DNA from: Caldilinea sp. CFX5
GTDB lineage: Bacteria; Chloroflexota; Anaerolineae; Caldilineales; Caldilineaceae
NCBI GenBank assembly: GCA_021405325.1
Contig: QWII01000001.1
Coordinates: 62,001-126,000, forward strand
Reading direction: 5' to 3'
DNA length: 64,000 nucleotides
The notes beneath the pieces were generated by a model. That model searched no databases and was not told the origin of the DNA. It worked only from the letters and a program-made list of their open reading frames with translations. Positions 24,353-34,325 of the stretch are shown here, one piece after another. The translations under genes were made by a program, and so were the position numbers. The first letter of the stretch is position 1. The number at the start of each line of letters is the position of its first letter.

Positions 24353-25888
24353 ATGACCAAAACTATACCTCACGCACGAAATTTGACATACTTGGTTTTA
24401 GCTGGTTTAGCACTAGCAACAGCCGTAACAGTTGCAAGTGGAGCCTATTTAGGGGTACTAACTAGCAATGACAACTCATCCTACGTCACCTATACGACTA
24501 TGTTGGCACTACTAATGTTAGTGTTGGCGGTTGCAGTATTGCTAACTATGTTACGACAACCGAATGTTGACCTACTAGAAGTAGTAATTCCACTTACCGT
24601 ATTATTTTCCTTGCATTATCCTGTACGCGCAATCTTCATCACTAGTTGGCCAGAATTAGCCCGTTTGCCGTTGAACTGGCCTAGTGAAAATGACTATTAT
24701 ATCTTTCAAGGGTTACTAACTTCATTCATCGGATTTGTGTTTTTTTACCTCGGATACTTTTGGAAATCCAAAGATGGGTTGTACAAATTTCTACCCAAAA
24801 TCCCGTTTAGGGATGGTACAGAACAGTTGCTATCACTCAAGATAAGCGCGATCTTTATATTTGGGGTGTTCGCTTTCATTATGCTGTCGCGTAGTGGAGC
24901 CGCCATGCGGTTTATGTGGGATGATCAGCAGATCGGTACGGCAAGGGTTCAACTATGGAATTTATTTGAGGATATTCGTTATTTGAGTCTTTTGATTGCT
25001 TGGGCCGCATGGAAACGGGGCGTTACATATCGATGCTTAGGATTTATAGTGCTGATAACCAATATTGGTATAGGGGTAGCAATGGGATCAAAAGATGCTA
25101 TTTTCGTCTCCATTTTAGCCATCTTACTTGCTTTTCATTATATGCGCACGACAAGCAAACAACAGCTTATTTGGATGACAGTGGCCCTCATCAGTGTCTT
25201 CTTAATGGTAGTCTTTCCTCTGGTAGAAGGCTATAGAGAATCCTATCGTAGGATACTAGGTTATCAGTCAAACCCAACTATCGATAACATTATTGAAGTT
25301 GTTAATAATCTTAATATATACTCCACAGACAGTAGTCAGAATACGTACATTCAAGATGCAGTTACTGATGTGGTCAATCGTGCTGTATGGTTTGATTCAT
25401 CAGTAATGATTCAGCGGTGGGTGCCGGAGTATATTGATTACCAAAGAGGCGCTACGTTTTATCCACTGATAATTGGTTGGATTCCGCGTGCAGTCTGGCC
25501 AGAAAAACCGATTCTTTCGCAGGGTTCATTAATGCATAATGTGATCATCGGTTCTTCCAGCAAATCCAATGTAGGTCTCACGAGTATCGGAGAGCTATAT
25601 CTCAACTTTGGTATTGTGGGTGTTATCAGTGGAATGTTTTTCATTGGGGTTTTTGTACGTCTTGTATATTTGTATACTCAGAACTTTAGTGGCGTAGCTA
25701 TTTATAGAAGTCTACTATATTTTGCACTATACCCAGCACTATTATTTTCTCTACAATCCAGTATCTCAACTGCCGTTGTAGGCATAGTACGGACGATGTT
25801 GGTTGTCATCCTTTTAATCGCCTTTCTATCAATTAGCACATCTACTCCTAATAGATCTTCTACAAGAGCTGCTTGTATGCAAGCATAA
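24353..25888 (+). CDS. Oligosaccharide repeat-unit polymerase (Wzy-like)
   Basis: 511 residues with about 11-12 membrane segments and a long external loop (about 290-390), the layout of O-antigen/EPS polymerases. The segment VNRAVWFDSSVMIQRWVPEY and the downstream FYPLIIGWIPRAVWPEKP, then GELYLNFGIVGVISGMF, are typical of the Wzy/'oligosaccharide repeat unit polymerase' group. It joins lipid-linked repeat units at the outer membrane face. GGAG precedes the ATG; an upstream GTG at 24305 is less likely. It opens an AT-rich block of EPS genes unlike the flanking GC-rich DNA. Confidence 0.75.
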   Translation: MTKTIPHARNLTYLVLAGLALATAVTVASGAYLGVLTSNDNSSYVTYTTMLALLMLVLAVAVLLTMLRQPNVDLLEVVIPLTVLFSLHYPVRAIFITSWPELARLPLNWPSENDYYIFQGLLTSFIGFVFFYLGYFWKSKDGLYKFLPKIPFRDGTEQLLSLKISAIFIFGVFAFIMLSRSGAAMRFMWDDQQIGTARVQLWNLFEDIRYLSLLIAWAAWKRGVTYRCLGFIVLITNIGIGVAMGSKDAIFVSILAILLAFHYMRTTSKQQLIWMTVALISVFLMVVFPLVEGYRESYRRILGYQSNPTIDNIIEVVNNLNIYSTDSSQNTYIQDAVTDVVNRAVWFDSSVMIQRWVPEYIDYQRGATFYPLIIGWIPRAVWPEKPILSQGSLMHNVIIGSSSKSNVGLTSIGELYLNFGIVGVISGMFFIGVFVRLVYLYTQNFSGVAIYRSLLYFALYPALLFSLQSSISTAVVGIVRTMLVVILLIAFLSISTSTPNRSSTRAACMQA

Positions 25889-25949
25889 AGTTCATCAGTG
25901 TTAGTACCAGGACTTAACGTTAAGCTTTCTGCACTCACAGACAATTTAT

Positions 25950-27446
25950 ATGGCAAGTAACAGTTCAAAATCTATTTTATCCCTCACGAAACAGTCAATC
26001 AGTTATGGTCTAGGCATTTTTGGTCGGCAACTCATAATTTACCTGACCATACCACTTTTTACCCACTATATTTCTCAGACAGAGTTCGGTCTTATCTCGT
26101 TTGCTATTACCATTATGGCCTTTTTTAATACTTTAACAAATGTCGGACTTCATGGAGCTATCTTTCGCTTTTATCATGACAGCGATCATCCACAAATGAA
26201 GCGTCAAGTTTTAGGTTCGTCGTTAATAATGCTTACCTTGCTGGCTTCTATTCCTGCACTAGGTGTTCTGTTCTTTACGAATTCGATTGCCAACTCAATC
26301 GTGGGTAGTAGTAGCTACAAGCAAGTAATGCAGCTTGCTGCAATTTTGCTTATCGTGGACACATTGGTAAACTACGGCTATATTCTACTCCGGATTCAGA
26401 TGCGTCCATTAGCTACCAGCATTAATAATTTAGTCATTGTGCTAACTCAAATGAGTAGCGCTTTGATTTTGGTACATTTTTACCGCGCAGATGCAGTCAG
26501 TTATCTTACTGGCTTGTTGATTGGTGAAATAATTGGATTGGGCTTACTCGCTTTTTGTACACGTCACATTGTTTCTCTAGAAGTATCACTGGGTAGTATG
26601 TTCCAATTATTACAGTACGGGTTACCGTTACTGCCAGTGGGACTAGCTATGTGGGCTTTAAATCTGGCTGACCGTGCTCTGATTAGCGCTTTTCTCGGTT
26701 TAGATCAATTAGCCGTCTATGAAGTTGGTTATAAGATGGGAATGTTGGTTTCCCTGACGGCAACTCCATTCCGAGCCGCGTGGCCTTCTTTTGCTTTTTC
26801 AGTCATGCACAAACAAGATGCTCAACGCATCTACCGACATGTTTTCACTTGTCTCTTGAGTGTAAACCTGTTTTGCATGCTAGGGATCATAGCATTTAAA
26901 AAAGAAATTCTATCTATGTTAGCGCCTACTACTTATGTTGCCTCCTTATCAGTTGTAGGCTGGGTTGCACTTGCACAAGTGTTCGAGGCCAGTAACCAAG
27001 TCCTTTCTATCGGTCCCAAAATAAGCAAAAAAACTGTAAGCTTGGCCCTTGTCGTTATTCCTGCCGCTCTAGTCTATCTGCTTCTCAACGTTCTTCTGAT
27101 CCCACTGTTCAACATTCAAGGGGCTGCGATTGCTACTACAATAGGTTATGGGTTACTTGCATTTGGCAGTTATTTTGCCGGGCAACGTTCCTACCCCTTT
27201 TCATTAGATTGGAAGCGCTTATACAAAATAGTAGCAGCGGCTATTTGCAGTTATTTGCTAGTTATCATTGTCGAACAGTCAAACATTTCTGGTTGGGAAT
27301 ATTACTTAGGCACAGGGATAGCATGGCTAGCATTCCCGCCTATTTGTCTGCTCTTTGGCATCCTAACATTAACACAATTGCGTAATCTAGGGTGTTTACT
27401 AACAGAAAAATTTAATCAGCGCAAATTACAAATGCACAAAGTTTAA
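25950..27446 (+). CDS. Polysaccharide flippase (Wzx/MATE-like)
   Basis: 498 residues with about 13-14 membrane segments. The start KQSISYGLGIFGRQLIIYL and the motif TLTNVGLHGAIFRFYHD are typical of oligosaccharide flippases of the polysaccharide transport family. AALNLADRALISAFLGLDQL-like sequence (ALNLADRALISAFLGLDQLA) marks the seventh helix region. It would move undecaprenyl-linked repeat units across the membrane for the polymerase encoded just upstream. Confidence 0.85.
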   Translation: MASNSSKSILSLTKQSISYGLGIFGRQLIIYLTIPLFTHYISQTEFGLISFAITIMAFFNTLTNVGLHGAIFRFYHDSDHPQMKRQVLGSSLIMLTLLASIPALGVLFFTNSIANSIVGSSSYKQVMQLAAILLIVDTLVNYGYILLRIQMRPLATSINNLVIVLTQMSSALILVHFYRADAVSYLTGLLIGEIIGLGLLAFCTRHIVSLEVSLGSMFQLLQYGLPLLPVGLAMWALNLADRALISAFLGLDQLAVYEVGYKMGMLVSLTATPFRAAWPSFAFSVMHKQDAQRIYRHVFTCLLSVNLFCMLGIIAFKKEILSMLAPTTYVASLSVVGWVALAQVFEASNQVLSIGPKISKKTVSLALVVIPAALVYLLLNVLLIPLFNIQGAAIATTIGYGLLAFGSYFAGQRSYPFSLDWKRLYKIVAAAICSYLLVIIVEQSNISGWEYYLGTGIAWLAFPPICLLFGILTLTQLRNLGCLLTEKFNQRKLQMHKV

Positions 27447-27541
27447 CTTTAGGCCACCTAGCTGTACATAGCCTGATTACACTCTATAAAGCTAGACCAA
27501 CCAAGCATTGGTATCAATATTTTTCATAGGATTAAGTCTAA

Positions 27542-28360
27542 ATGAACATCTATACACAATTCTTACATATGGGGGTAAGGCTAAGTGTGGCAATTAGCTA
27601 CCTACCGCAAAGGCGACCAGATGATGCTATCATTGTAGCACACCCAAGATCAGGCAGCACCTGGCTTCGAACGATGCTTGTGAACGTCTTGAAGCCGAAT
27701 GCTCATAGCAATCCAGATGTGTTTAATAAGCTTATCCCAGGAATTTCAATCCGAAGTCCCCATAGCATGTGGGATCTACCATCGCCAAGAATCTTAACCA
27801 GCCACACTCCCTACCTACCAGGCTTCCCTAAAGTAGTTTATGTGGTAAGAGATGGCCGCGATGTTCTTGTTTCTTACTATCACTATCTTGTTCACAGAAA
27901 ATCTAAGCTCGGCCGGTTTCATAAAGCTTCGTTGGAGATGAATTTCCCTACATTTATTGATCGTTACTACCAAGGTGACTATCGCTACATTTGGCATCAA
28001 CATGTAGAGTCATGGTTGACGCAAGGTAAGCAGGCTTTGGGAGAACGCATGCTAATTGTACGCTTTGAAGAAATGCGAGCAAATCCAGAAATCTTTTTGG
28101 ATCGAATTGCTACATTTGTGGGGGTTTCGGCGAATTCAGCCCGTATTGCGGCCGCAGTCCAACAAGCTGACCTGGGAAACATGCGTAAGGTCGAAAGAGA
28201 ACGATGGCAGGCAAAAGGATTGGGATCGCCTGACGGAACCAGTAGTTTTTACCGAAATGGTCAAAGTAATAGTTGGCAGACATACTTCACACCAGAAATA
28301 ACAGAGCAGTTTCTAACTCGTTCAAAAACTGCTCTGCAAGCCGCAGGCTATCAACCCTAA
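27542..28360 (+). CDS. Sulfotransferase domain protein 1
   Basis: 272 residues, cytosolic. The PAPS-binding 5' motif HPRSGSTWLR is at 34-43 and the 3'-phosphate motif VVRDGRDVLVSYYH at 101-114. The C-terminus KGLGSPDGTSSFYRNGQSNSW with the final helix also fits the family. It transfers sulfate from PAPS to a hydroxyl or amine. Its place between flippase and glycosyltransferases suggests sulfation of the EPS repeat unit or its lipid carrier, but the acceptor is not proven. Confidence 0.8.
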   Translation: MNIYTQFLHMGVRLSVAISYLPQRRPDDAIIVAHPRSGSTWLRTMLVNVLKPNAHSNPDVFNKLIPGISIRSPHSMWDLPSPRILTSHTPYLPGFPKVVYVVRDGRDVLVSYYHYLVHRKSKLGRFHKASLEMNFPTFIDRYYQGDYRYIWHQHVESWLTQGKQALGERMLIVRFEEMRANPEIFLDRIATFVGVSANSARIAAAVQQADLGNMRKVERERWQAKGLGSPDGTSSFYRNGQSNSWQTYFTPEITEQFLTRSKTALQAAGYQP

Positions 28361-28404
28361 TAATTGAATGTGGGTGAGGCTAAGGTATTATAGGAGGCTA
28401 GCCA

Positions 28405-29583
28405 TTGCGCGTATTTGTTGTCGGTATGAGTGGCGCCGGGAATTTAGGTGACGATCTGATATCTGTCATGTTGGCTCAGCACATCTTTGCGCGCTGGCCT
28501 GAAGCAGAAATCAGCGCACTCTGTTTTGGTCATTCGATACCACTTACATACCCAAATTCGAATAAAATCCGCTTTTATCAGGCGCCGCAGAGGAGATCGT
28601 TAAGTGAATTTGCCAAACGCACACAGGCTATCAATACGGCGATTCGTGCATCTGATCTGATCTTGATTGGTGGTGGTGGTCTCTTTCAGGATAGCCACAA
28701 TTTGTTTACAGTTCACAAATGGATGCGTAATGCGCTAAACTCAAGTTTAGCGCAAATACCCGCTGCGGCCGTTGGTGTTGGCTTTGGGCCTTTTAAGCAT
28801 GCTTTTCCACTGTGGTATCTACGTAGAGCACTTGCAAGGCTATCGGTAATTCAAGTACGCGATGAGGAATCATCTGAATTAGTGAGCAATTTAGGCTACT
28901 CTTCCTTAATAGCACCTGATATTGTTGCTGGAACGCCACTCGTATCTGAGTTTTCCCGCGAGAGGCAGATCAGGATGCAAAAACCGGTACTTGGCTGTTC
29001 CATTCGACCTTGGATAGGATTAAAATTTGATGCCATCGTGAAGCTGATTTGCAAGACAAGTCGACGCTATGATGCGACAGTTAAATTGTTTGTTTTCGAA
29101 CATGCTGAACCGTATAATACATTTGAATATTCTTATGCAATTCAGCTTGCCGCAGCACTTGAAAAACAGCGTATTATTGCAGAAATTCTTTGTTATCGCA
29201 GGCAATCTATCGCAGAGTTTACCAATGCTTTTTGTGGCGTTTCAATGGCAATTGCTACCCGTTTCCACGCCAATATCCTCTGGCAGAAATTGGGAATCCC
29301 AGTGTTACCGATTTCATACGCACCTAAGGTGACACGGTTCTATCGAGAAAAAGGCGCCCACGTAATTCCTATTGAAGCGGTTGACAGTGAACAAGCGAAT
29401 GCGAATTTTTACCATATTGAACTCACAGAATCCTACTCATTGCCAGCAGATAGCACCTTGTTCGGTGATACAAATTATACCTCATGGAAATTGTTCAGTC
29501 TTGCTCAAGGGGTAAGCGCCGCAGAATCAACTTACGGCATTACACGGAGCATCGGGTTACGATTGAAACATCTGCATCCCTAG
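28405..29583 (+). CDS. Polysaccharide pyruvyltransferase family protein
   Basis: 392 residues. It starts with TTG, placed 7 bases behind a strong TAGGAGG. The N-terminal VFVVGMSGAGNLGDDLIS and LILIGGGGLFQDS, AAVGVGFGP, and the late ATRFHANILWQKLGIPVLPI are the pattern of the PssM/CsaB pyruvyltransferase family, which adds pyruvate ketals to sugars using phosphoenolpyruvate. This would put a negative charge on the polymer. Substrate sugar unknown. Confidence 0.8.
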   Translation: MRVFVVGMSGAGNLGDDLISVMLAQHIFARWPEAEISALCFGHSIPLTYPNSNKIRFYQAPQRRSLSEFAKRTQAINTAIRASDLILIGGGGLFQDSHNLFTVHKWMRNALNSSLAQIPAAAVGVGFGPFKHAFPLWYLRRALARLSVIQVRDEESSELVSNLGYSSLIAPDIVAGTPLVSEFSRERQIRMQKPVLGCSIRPWIGLKFDAIVKLICKTSRRYDATVKLFVFEHAEPYNTFEYSYAIQLAAALEKQRIIAEILCYRRQSIAEFTNAFCGVSMAIATRFHANILWQKLGIPVLPISYAPKVTRFYREKGAHVIPIEAVDSEQANANFYHIELTESYSLPADSTLFGDTNYTSWKLFSLAQGVSAAESTYGITRSIGLRLKHLHP

Positions 29584-29658
29584 TGGGCACTTTAACTTTT
29601 TATCAAATCTAACTCGTACAGGTCTTGTAGAATTTACAATTGATAGGATGGTTTAGTT

Positions 29659-30852
29659 ATGGCTACCCGACGTGTTGCACTGGTAGTGCCCGGTCTTGTT
29701 ACATCCGGCGGCGTTCCTGCTGTTGCAGCTTTTCTATACAGAATTATCGCCAGCTCCAACCGCTATGAACCACACCTCGTTTCGCTACCAATGTCATCGC
29801 AAGACAAGACCAGCTTACGCCTATTGTCGCCAAGGAGTTGGTTGGGCGGGGTAGGTGTTGGCAAGGGAATATGGAATAATTGGCCATACCAACATATCGG
29901 TGCAGTCGCAGCTGAGTTAGAGTTTCAACGCTATCAGCCGCGCCGTGTTCTAACAGACATACTTGCTAATTATGATCTTGTTCAAGTCATCGCTGGAACG
30001 CCTGCTTGGGCCTTTACCACACGCAACTTACACAAACCCATATTTTTGCAAGTTGCAACATTGACAACGGTTGAACGACAAGCCTTGTTAGAGCAAGTAT
30101 CCTGGCCACGTCACTTATGGATCAAAGGCATGAATCGGATAATAAGCCAGATAGAAACAAATGCGCTTAAACATTTGCGTGCAGTATTCGTTGAAAATGA
30201 ATGGATGTATGAGCACCTGAGTAGCAAAATGGACCCAACAAAAGTCATTTTTGCTCCACCGGGTATAGATACAACACGTTTTCGCCCAGACAATTACCAA
30301 CCAAACGGCTATATTCTTGCAGTTGGAAGATTAGGTGATGTGCGAAAGAACGTCGCACTTCTCTTCAAAGCTTACCATCGACTTAGGCAAATTTTTCCTT
30401 CCGCGCCTAAGTTGGTATTAGCTGGCAAAAGCATGCCTGAATCTTCCGCATGGCAGATAGCTGATTCGCTTGGTATTACACCTTACATTGAATGCCGATT
30501 GAATGTAACAGAAACAGAACTTGCAGAATTATACCAGAATGCGGCGTTTTTTGTTCTCTCTTCCGACGAAGAAGGTTTAGGAATTGTAATCTTAGAAGCT
30601 ATGGCAAGCGGTATTCCCGTTGTCGCCACGCGGTGTGGAGGGCCAGAAACAGCAGTCCGTGAAGGCGAAACAGGATTTTTGGTTGCGACAGGCGATCCAG
30701 AAATGCTTGCACACAGAATGTCTCAGTTACTCAAAAATCCGGTAGAAGCGGAAGCAATGGGAAAGGCCGGGCGTAAAATCGCTGAACAACATTTCTCATT
30801 AGAAGCGGCCGGTAGGGCATTTCTCCAGCAATATGACCATGCGTTCTCTTGA
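29659..30852 (+). CDS. Glycosyltransferase family 4 protein A
   Basis: 397 residues with the two-Rossmann GT-B fold. C-terminal donor-binding sequence: GYILAVGRLGDVRKNVALLF, then FFVLSSDEEGLGIVILEAMA with the E-x7-E motif, and GIPVVATRCGGPETAV. The N-terminal acceptor domain opens VALVVPGLVTSGGVPAVAAF. It adds one sugar to the lipid-linked repeat unit in the cytoplasm. Donor and linkage cannot be deduced. Same strand as its neighbours. Confidence 0.85.
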   Translation: MATRRVALVVPGLVTSGGVPAVAAFLYRIIASSNRYEPHLVSLPMSSQDKTSLRLLSPRSWLGGVGVGKGIWNNWPYQHIGAVAAELEFQRYQPRRVLTDILANYDLVQVIAGTPAWAFTTRNLHKPIFLQVATLTTVERQALLEQVSWPRHLWIKGMNRIISQIETNALKHLRAVFVENEWMYEHLSSKMDPTKVIFAPPGIDTTRFRPDNYQPNGYILAVGRLGDVRKNVALLFKAYHRLRQIFPSAPKLVLAGKSMPESSAWQIADSLGITPYIECRLNVTETELAELYQNAAFFVLSSDEEGLGIVILEAMASGIPVVATRCGGPETAVREGETGFLVATGDPEMLAHRMSQLLKNPVEAEAMGKAGRKIAEQHFSLEAAGRAFLQQYDHAFS

Positions 30853-30889
30853 TACAACCAGTAATGAAGTACATTGGAGGGCCAGCAAG

Positions 30890-32005
30890 TTGAAAGTTGT
30901 GATTGATGCCTTATCGGCGCGCAATGGTGGTGGTGTTACTTATCTAAAGCAAATACTCCCTATGTTAGCCCAAGAGGGGGGGGGATTTGAATATAGTGTC
31001 TTGCTGTCGAGTCAGTATCAAAATGCCCTAATCGCTGAACTACCATCAAATGTAGCGCTTATTGATACGAAATTATCTCCATCCTTGGCTCAACGATGGT
31101 GGTATACACAATACCAGTTGCCATACCTTTTGCGCGAGCTAGGAGCAAGCATATTTTTTGCGGTAGCCGAAGGTTCTTATTTACGGATACCAATTCCATT
31201 TGTGATGATGGTTCGCAACCTTAATATTTATGCAACACCGGATTATGCCGGCAAACAACGTATCCGTTGGCTATATTATCGCTTACAGAGACAGTTGCCG
31301 GTCTTTTTATCAATGTGCAAAGCAGCGCGTATCGTGTTTGTTTCCCGTGTGATTCAAGATTATGTTACTACCCAAATGAGAATTAGCAAACGTAAGAATA
31401 GGGTTATTCATCACGGGGTAAGCGCTATCTTTAGAGAGCAAGCACCGTTGCCTCCGATGAATGGAGATTTTACCTCGTATCTTCTGACAGTTTCTAGCAT
31501 TAATCCACATAAAAATTATGAAACACTCATAGAGGCGTATGCTCGCTTACCTGCAGAGGCGCCTGGTTTGTTCATTGCCGGTGAAGTGTCGGATCAAAAT
31601 ACGTATCATCAGTTACAAGCCAAAATTGAGAAATATTGCCTACAAGAAAAAATCAAATTTTTAGGCAAGATCGCATACGATAAATTACCTTCACTTTATC
31701 AAGGGGCAGCAGCATTTATCTTTCCCTCGCGCCTGGAGAGTTTTGGTCACCCTCTTATTGAGGCAATGGCGTCTGGCATCCCTGTAATTGCTTCAGATTT
31801 ACCCATCTGTCGGGAAATCTGTGAAGATGCGGCTTTATATTTTTCTCCAACGAACGCTGATAAACTGGCAGAGCAGATAAAAAAGTGCATTGATGATGCT
31901 AATCACAGAAAGCAACTAATCGATCTCGGCAAAAAGCAATCACAAAGGTATTCTTGGCAGGAGTCAGCACGTCAATTGATCAATGTTTTTCATGAACTGA
32001 CCTAA
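30890..32005 (+). CDS. Glycosyltransferase family 4 protein B
   Basis: 371 residues if started at the TTG at 30890, which lies 8 bases behind GGAGGG and gives the usual N-terminus KVVIDALSARNGGGVTYL. An earlier in-frame ATG (30833) would overlap the previous gene by 20 bases and adds an unrelated extension. The GT-B donor domain has YLLTVSSINPHKNYETLI, then AAAFIFPSRLESFGHPLIEA and MASGIPVIASDLPICREI. It is an inverting or retaining EPS glycosyltransferase; sugar unknown. Confidence 0.8.
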   Translation: MKVVIDALSARNGGGVTYLKQILPMLAQEGGGFEYSVLLSSQYQNALIAELPSNVALIDTKLSPSLAQRWWYTQYQLPYLLRELGASIFFAVAEGSYLRIPIPFVMMVRNLNIYATPDYAGKQRIRWLYYRLQRQLPVFLSMCKAARIVFVSRVIQDYVTTQMRISKRKNRVIHHGVSAIFREQAPLPPMNGDFTSYLLTVSSINPHKNYETLIEAYARLPAEAPGLFIAGEVSDQNTYHQLQAKIEKYCLQEKIKFLGKIAYDKLPSLYQGAAAFIFPSRLESFGHPLIEAMASGIPVIASDLPICREICEDAALYFSPTNADKLAEQIKKCIDDANHRKQLIDLGKKQSQRYSWQESARQLINVFHELT

Positions 32006-32039
32006 CAACCAGTTACAACCTATAAATGCAGGGAGAATT

Positions 32040-33077
32040 ATGTTTACAAACAGAATTCTTTTAATCACAGGCGGCACCGGCACTTTTGGCAACGCTGTAC
32101 TCCGCCGGTTTCTAAAAACTGACATCGCCGAAATCCGGATTTTCAGTCGTGATGAGAAGAAACAACATGATATGCGGCTGACCTATAACAACCGCAAATT
32201 AAAATTTTATATTGGCGATGTGCGCCGACCGGAAAGCTTGCTTGACGCCATGACCGGTGTTGATTATGTCTTTCATGCGGCGGCGTTGAAACAAGTGCCC
32301 TCCTGTGAATTTTACCCGATGGAAGCGTTGCAAACGAACGCGGTTGGCGCCGAAAATGTCATGAATGCCGCCATTGCCGCCGGCGTAAAAAATGTCGTGG
32401 TCTTAAGCACCGACAAAGCAGCCTATCCGATCAATGCCATGGGCATCTCCAAAGCAATGATGGAAAAATTGGCGGTCGCCAAATCGCGCGTTGCCGCCGA
32501 ACGGGGCTGCACCATTGCCATCACCCGTTACGGGAATGTCATGGCTTCGCGCGGCTCGGTCATTCCCCTTTTTGTCGATCAACTCAGAGCCGGCAAACCA
32601 TTGACCGTCACCGACCCTTATATGACCCGCTTTATGATGAGCATTGACGACGCCGTCGATCTGGTGCTTTATGCCTTTCAACATGCCGAACCGGGGGATC
32701 TCTTTGTGCAGAAGGCGCCGGGCGCGACCATCGAAACACTGGCCCTGGCGATCCAAGAAGTTTTTCAGGTCGATACCCCCCTTCAGATCATCGGCACCCG
32801 CCACGGGGAAAAAGAATTTGAAACGCTATTAACCCGCGAGGAGATGTTGCGCGCCACAGATCTCGCCGGCTATTATCGCGTGCCGGCCGATAACCGTGAC
32901 CTGAACTATGACGCCTATTTTGTCGAAGGCAGCCGCCAACTTTCCGAATTGGCGGATTACAATTCACATAACACCCGGCGGCTTAACCAGGACGAGATGA
33001 TCGAAACCCTCTACAAACTTGACTATATTCGCGAAGCGATCGCCGCCTGGCATTCGGCAAAGGTGGCCGTCGCATGA
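32040..33077 (+). CDS. capE: UDP-GlcNAc 4,6-dehydratase/5-epimerase (CapE/WbjB/FnlA-like)
   Basis: 345 residues, soluble short-chain-dehydrogenase fold. NAD motif GGTGTFG (11-17), TDK at 124-126, and the catalytic pair M134-x3-K138 (INAMGISK): in this subfamily a Met replaces the usual Tyr. Following the CapE/FnlA pathway it converts UDP-GlcNAc to a 4-keto-6-deoxy intermediate with C5 inversion, the first step to UDP-N-acetyl-L-fucosamine. Its stop overlaps the next ATG (ATGA) and the next two enzymes complete the pathway. The DNA becomes GC-rich again from here. Confidence 0.85.
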   Translation: MFTNRILLITGGTGTFGNAVLRRFLKTDIAEIRIFSRDEKKQHDMRLTYNNRKLKFYIGDVRRPESLLDAMTGVDYVFHAAALKQVPSCEFYPMEALQTNAVGAENVMNAAIAAGVKNVVVLSTDKAAYPINAMGISKAMMEKLAVAKSRVAAERGCTIAITRYGNVMASRGSVIPLFVDQLRAGKPLTVTDPYMTRFMMSIDDAVDLVLYAFQHAEPGDLFVQKAPGATIETLALAIQEVFQVDTPLQIIGTRHGEKEFETLLTREEMLRATDLAGYYRVPADNRDLNYDAYFVEGSRQLSELADYNSHNTRRLNQDEMIETLYKLDYIREAIAAWHSAKVAVA

Positions 33078-34195
33078 AGATTCTTGTAACCGGCGCCAAC
33101 GGCTTTATCGGCAAAAATCTACTGGCCCAACTCACCCGGCAGACCGGAGCGGCGGTGATCGCCATTGGCCGCGAAAATAGTTGGGATGAAGTCGCGCAAG
33201 GGTTGGCCGAAGCCGATTTTATCTATCATCTCGCCGGCGTCAATCGTCCGCAACAAGTGGAAGAATTTCACCAGGGGAATGCAGAATTTACCGAGCGGCT
33301 TTGCGACCATCTGTTGGCTAACCAGCGGGCGACGCCGATTGTCTTTACCTCCTCCATTCAGGCCGAGCTGGATAATCCCTATGGTCGTAGCAAACGGATG
33401 GCCGAAGAAGCGCTCTGTCACTATGCCGCCCAAAGCAAGGCGTATGTTGCTATTTATCGCCTGCCCAATGTCTTTGGCAAATGGTGTCGTCCGCACTATA
33501 ACTCGGTGGTGGCGACCTTTTGCCATCAACTGGCGCGCGACCTACCAATCACCATTTCTGATCCCAAACGGGAATTAAATCTTATCTATATTGATGATGT
33601 TGTTGCCCAATTCCAGCAGGAATTAGATTGCACAAAAAAAAGCGGTGTTCAGTGGCCCCAAGCACAACCGACACAGCAAACAACGCTGGATGAGTTAGCC
33701 GCATTATTGCAAAGTTTTCGCCGGTTGCGCACCGAGTTGGTAACACCCAATTTTGGCGATACCTTTACCCATCAACTCTATGCCACCTATCTAAGCTATC
33801 TGCCCCAGGATGCCTTTGCCTATGCCTTAGAGCAGAAATGTGACGCGCGCGGCTGTCTTGCCGAATTTATCAAAGCGCCAAACTTTGGGCAAATTTTTGT
33901 GTCACGCACGGCGCCGGGAGTTACACGGGGCAACCACTATCATCATACCAAAACCGAGAAATTTCTGGTTCTGGCAGGGAGCGCCCTTATCCGCTTTCGC
34001 CATTTGCACAGCGCTGAGGTAATCGAATACCCGGTCAAGGGAGAAGAGTTCCGCGTCGTCGATATTCCCCCCGGTTATACCCACGCTATCGAAAATATTG
34101 GCTCAACAGAATTAGTCACCCTGTTTTGGGCCAGTGAAATTTTTACACCGGAACGACCGGATACCTATGCCTTGCCGATTTTGCCAGTAACTTAG
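33074..34195 (+). CDS. capF: CapF/FnlB-like bifunctional epimerase-reductase with C-terminal cupin
   Basis: 373 residues. The N-terminal Rossmann domain has KILVTGANGFIGKNLL and a Tyr-Gly-x-x-Lys in NPYGRSKRMAEEA. The C-terminal about 120 residues form a cupin with GNHYHHTKTEKFLVLAGSA and PPGYTHAIENIG, holding the metal-binding histidines. CapF proteins epimerise C3 via the cupin and reduce C4 via the Rossmann domain in UDP-FucNAc synthesis. Translation is coupled to capE (4-base overlap). Confidence 0.85.
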   Translation: MKILVTGANGFIGKNLLAQLTRQTGAAVIAIGRENSWDEVAQGLAEADFIYHLAGVNRPQQVEEFHQGNAEFTERLCDHLLANQRATPIVFTSSIQAELDNPYGRSKRMAEEALCHYAAQSKAYVAIYRLPNVFGKWCRPHYNSVVATFCHQLARDLPITISDPKRELNLIYIDDVVAQFQQELDCTKKSGVQWPQAQPTQQTTLDELAALLQSFRRLRTELVTPNFGDTFTHQLYATYLSYLPQDAFAYALEQKCDARGCLAEFIKAPNFGQIFVSRTAPGVTRGNHYHHTKTEKFLVLAGSALIRFRHLHSAEVIEYPVKGEEFRVVDIPPGYTHAIENIGSTELVTLFWASEIFTPERPDTYALPILPVT

Positions 34196-34211
34196 GGTTC
34201 CTCCATACATT

Positions 34212-34269
34212 GCTCTGTGCGAGTCCGTGACTCGCCACAGTTTGGGGCGAGTCACGGATCGCACAGAGC
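34212..34269 (+). repeat. Long hairpin between capF and capG
   Basis: Arms 34212-34236 (GCTCTGTGCGAGTCCGTGAC...) and 34246-34269 pair over about 24 bp with one bulge, loop about 9 nt, no T-run. It may dampen transcription inside the capEFG group. Confidence 0.65.
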
Positions 34270-34325
34270 GGAGCTTATTCTTTTACGCACCTTAGGGTAA
34301 GAGCAGAAAAGAGGAAGAACGTTTC

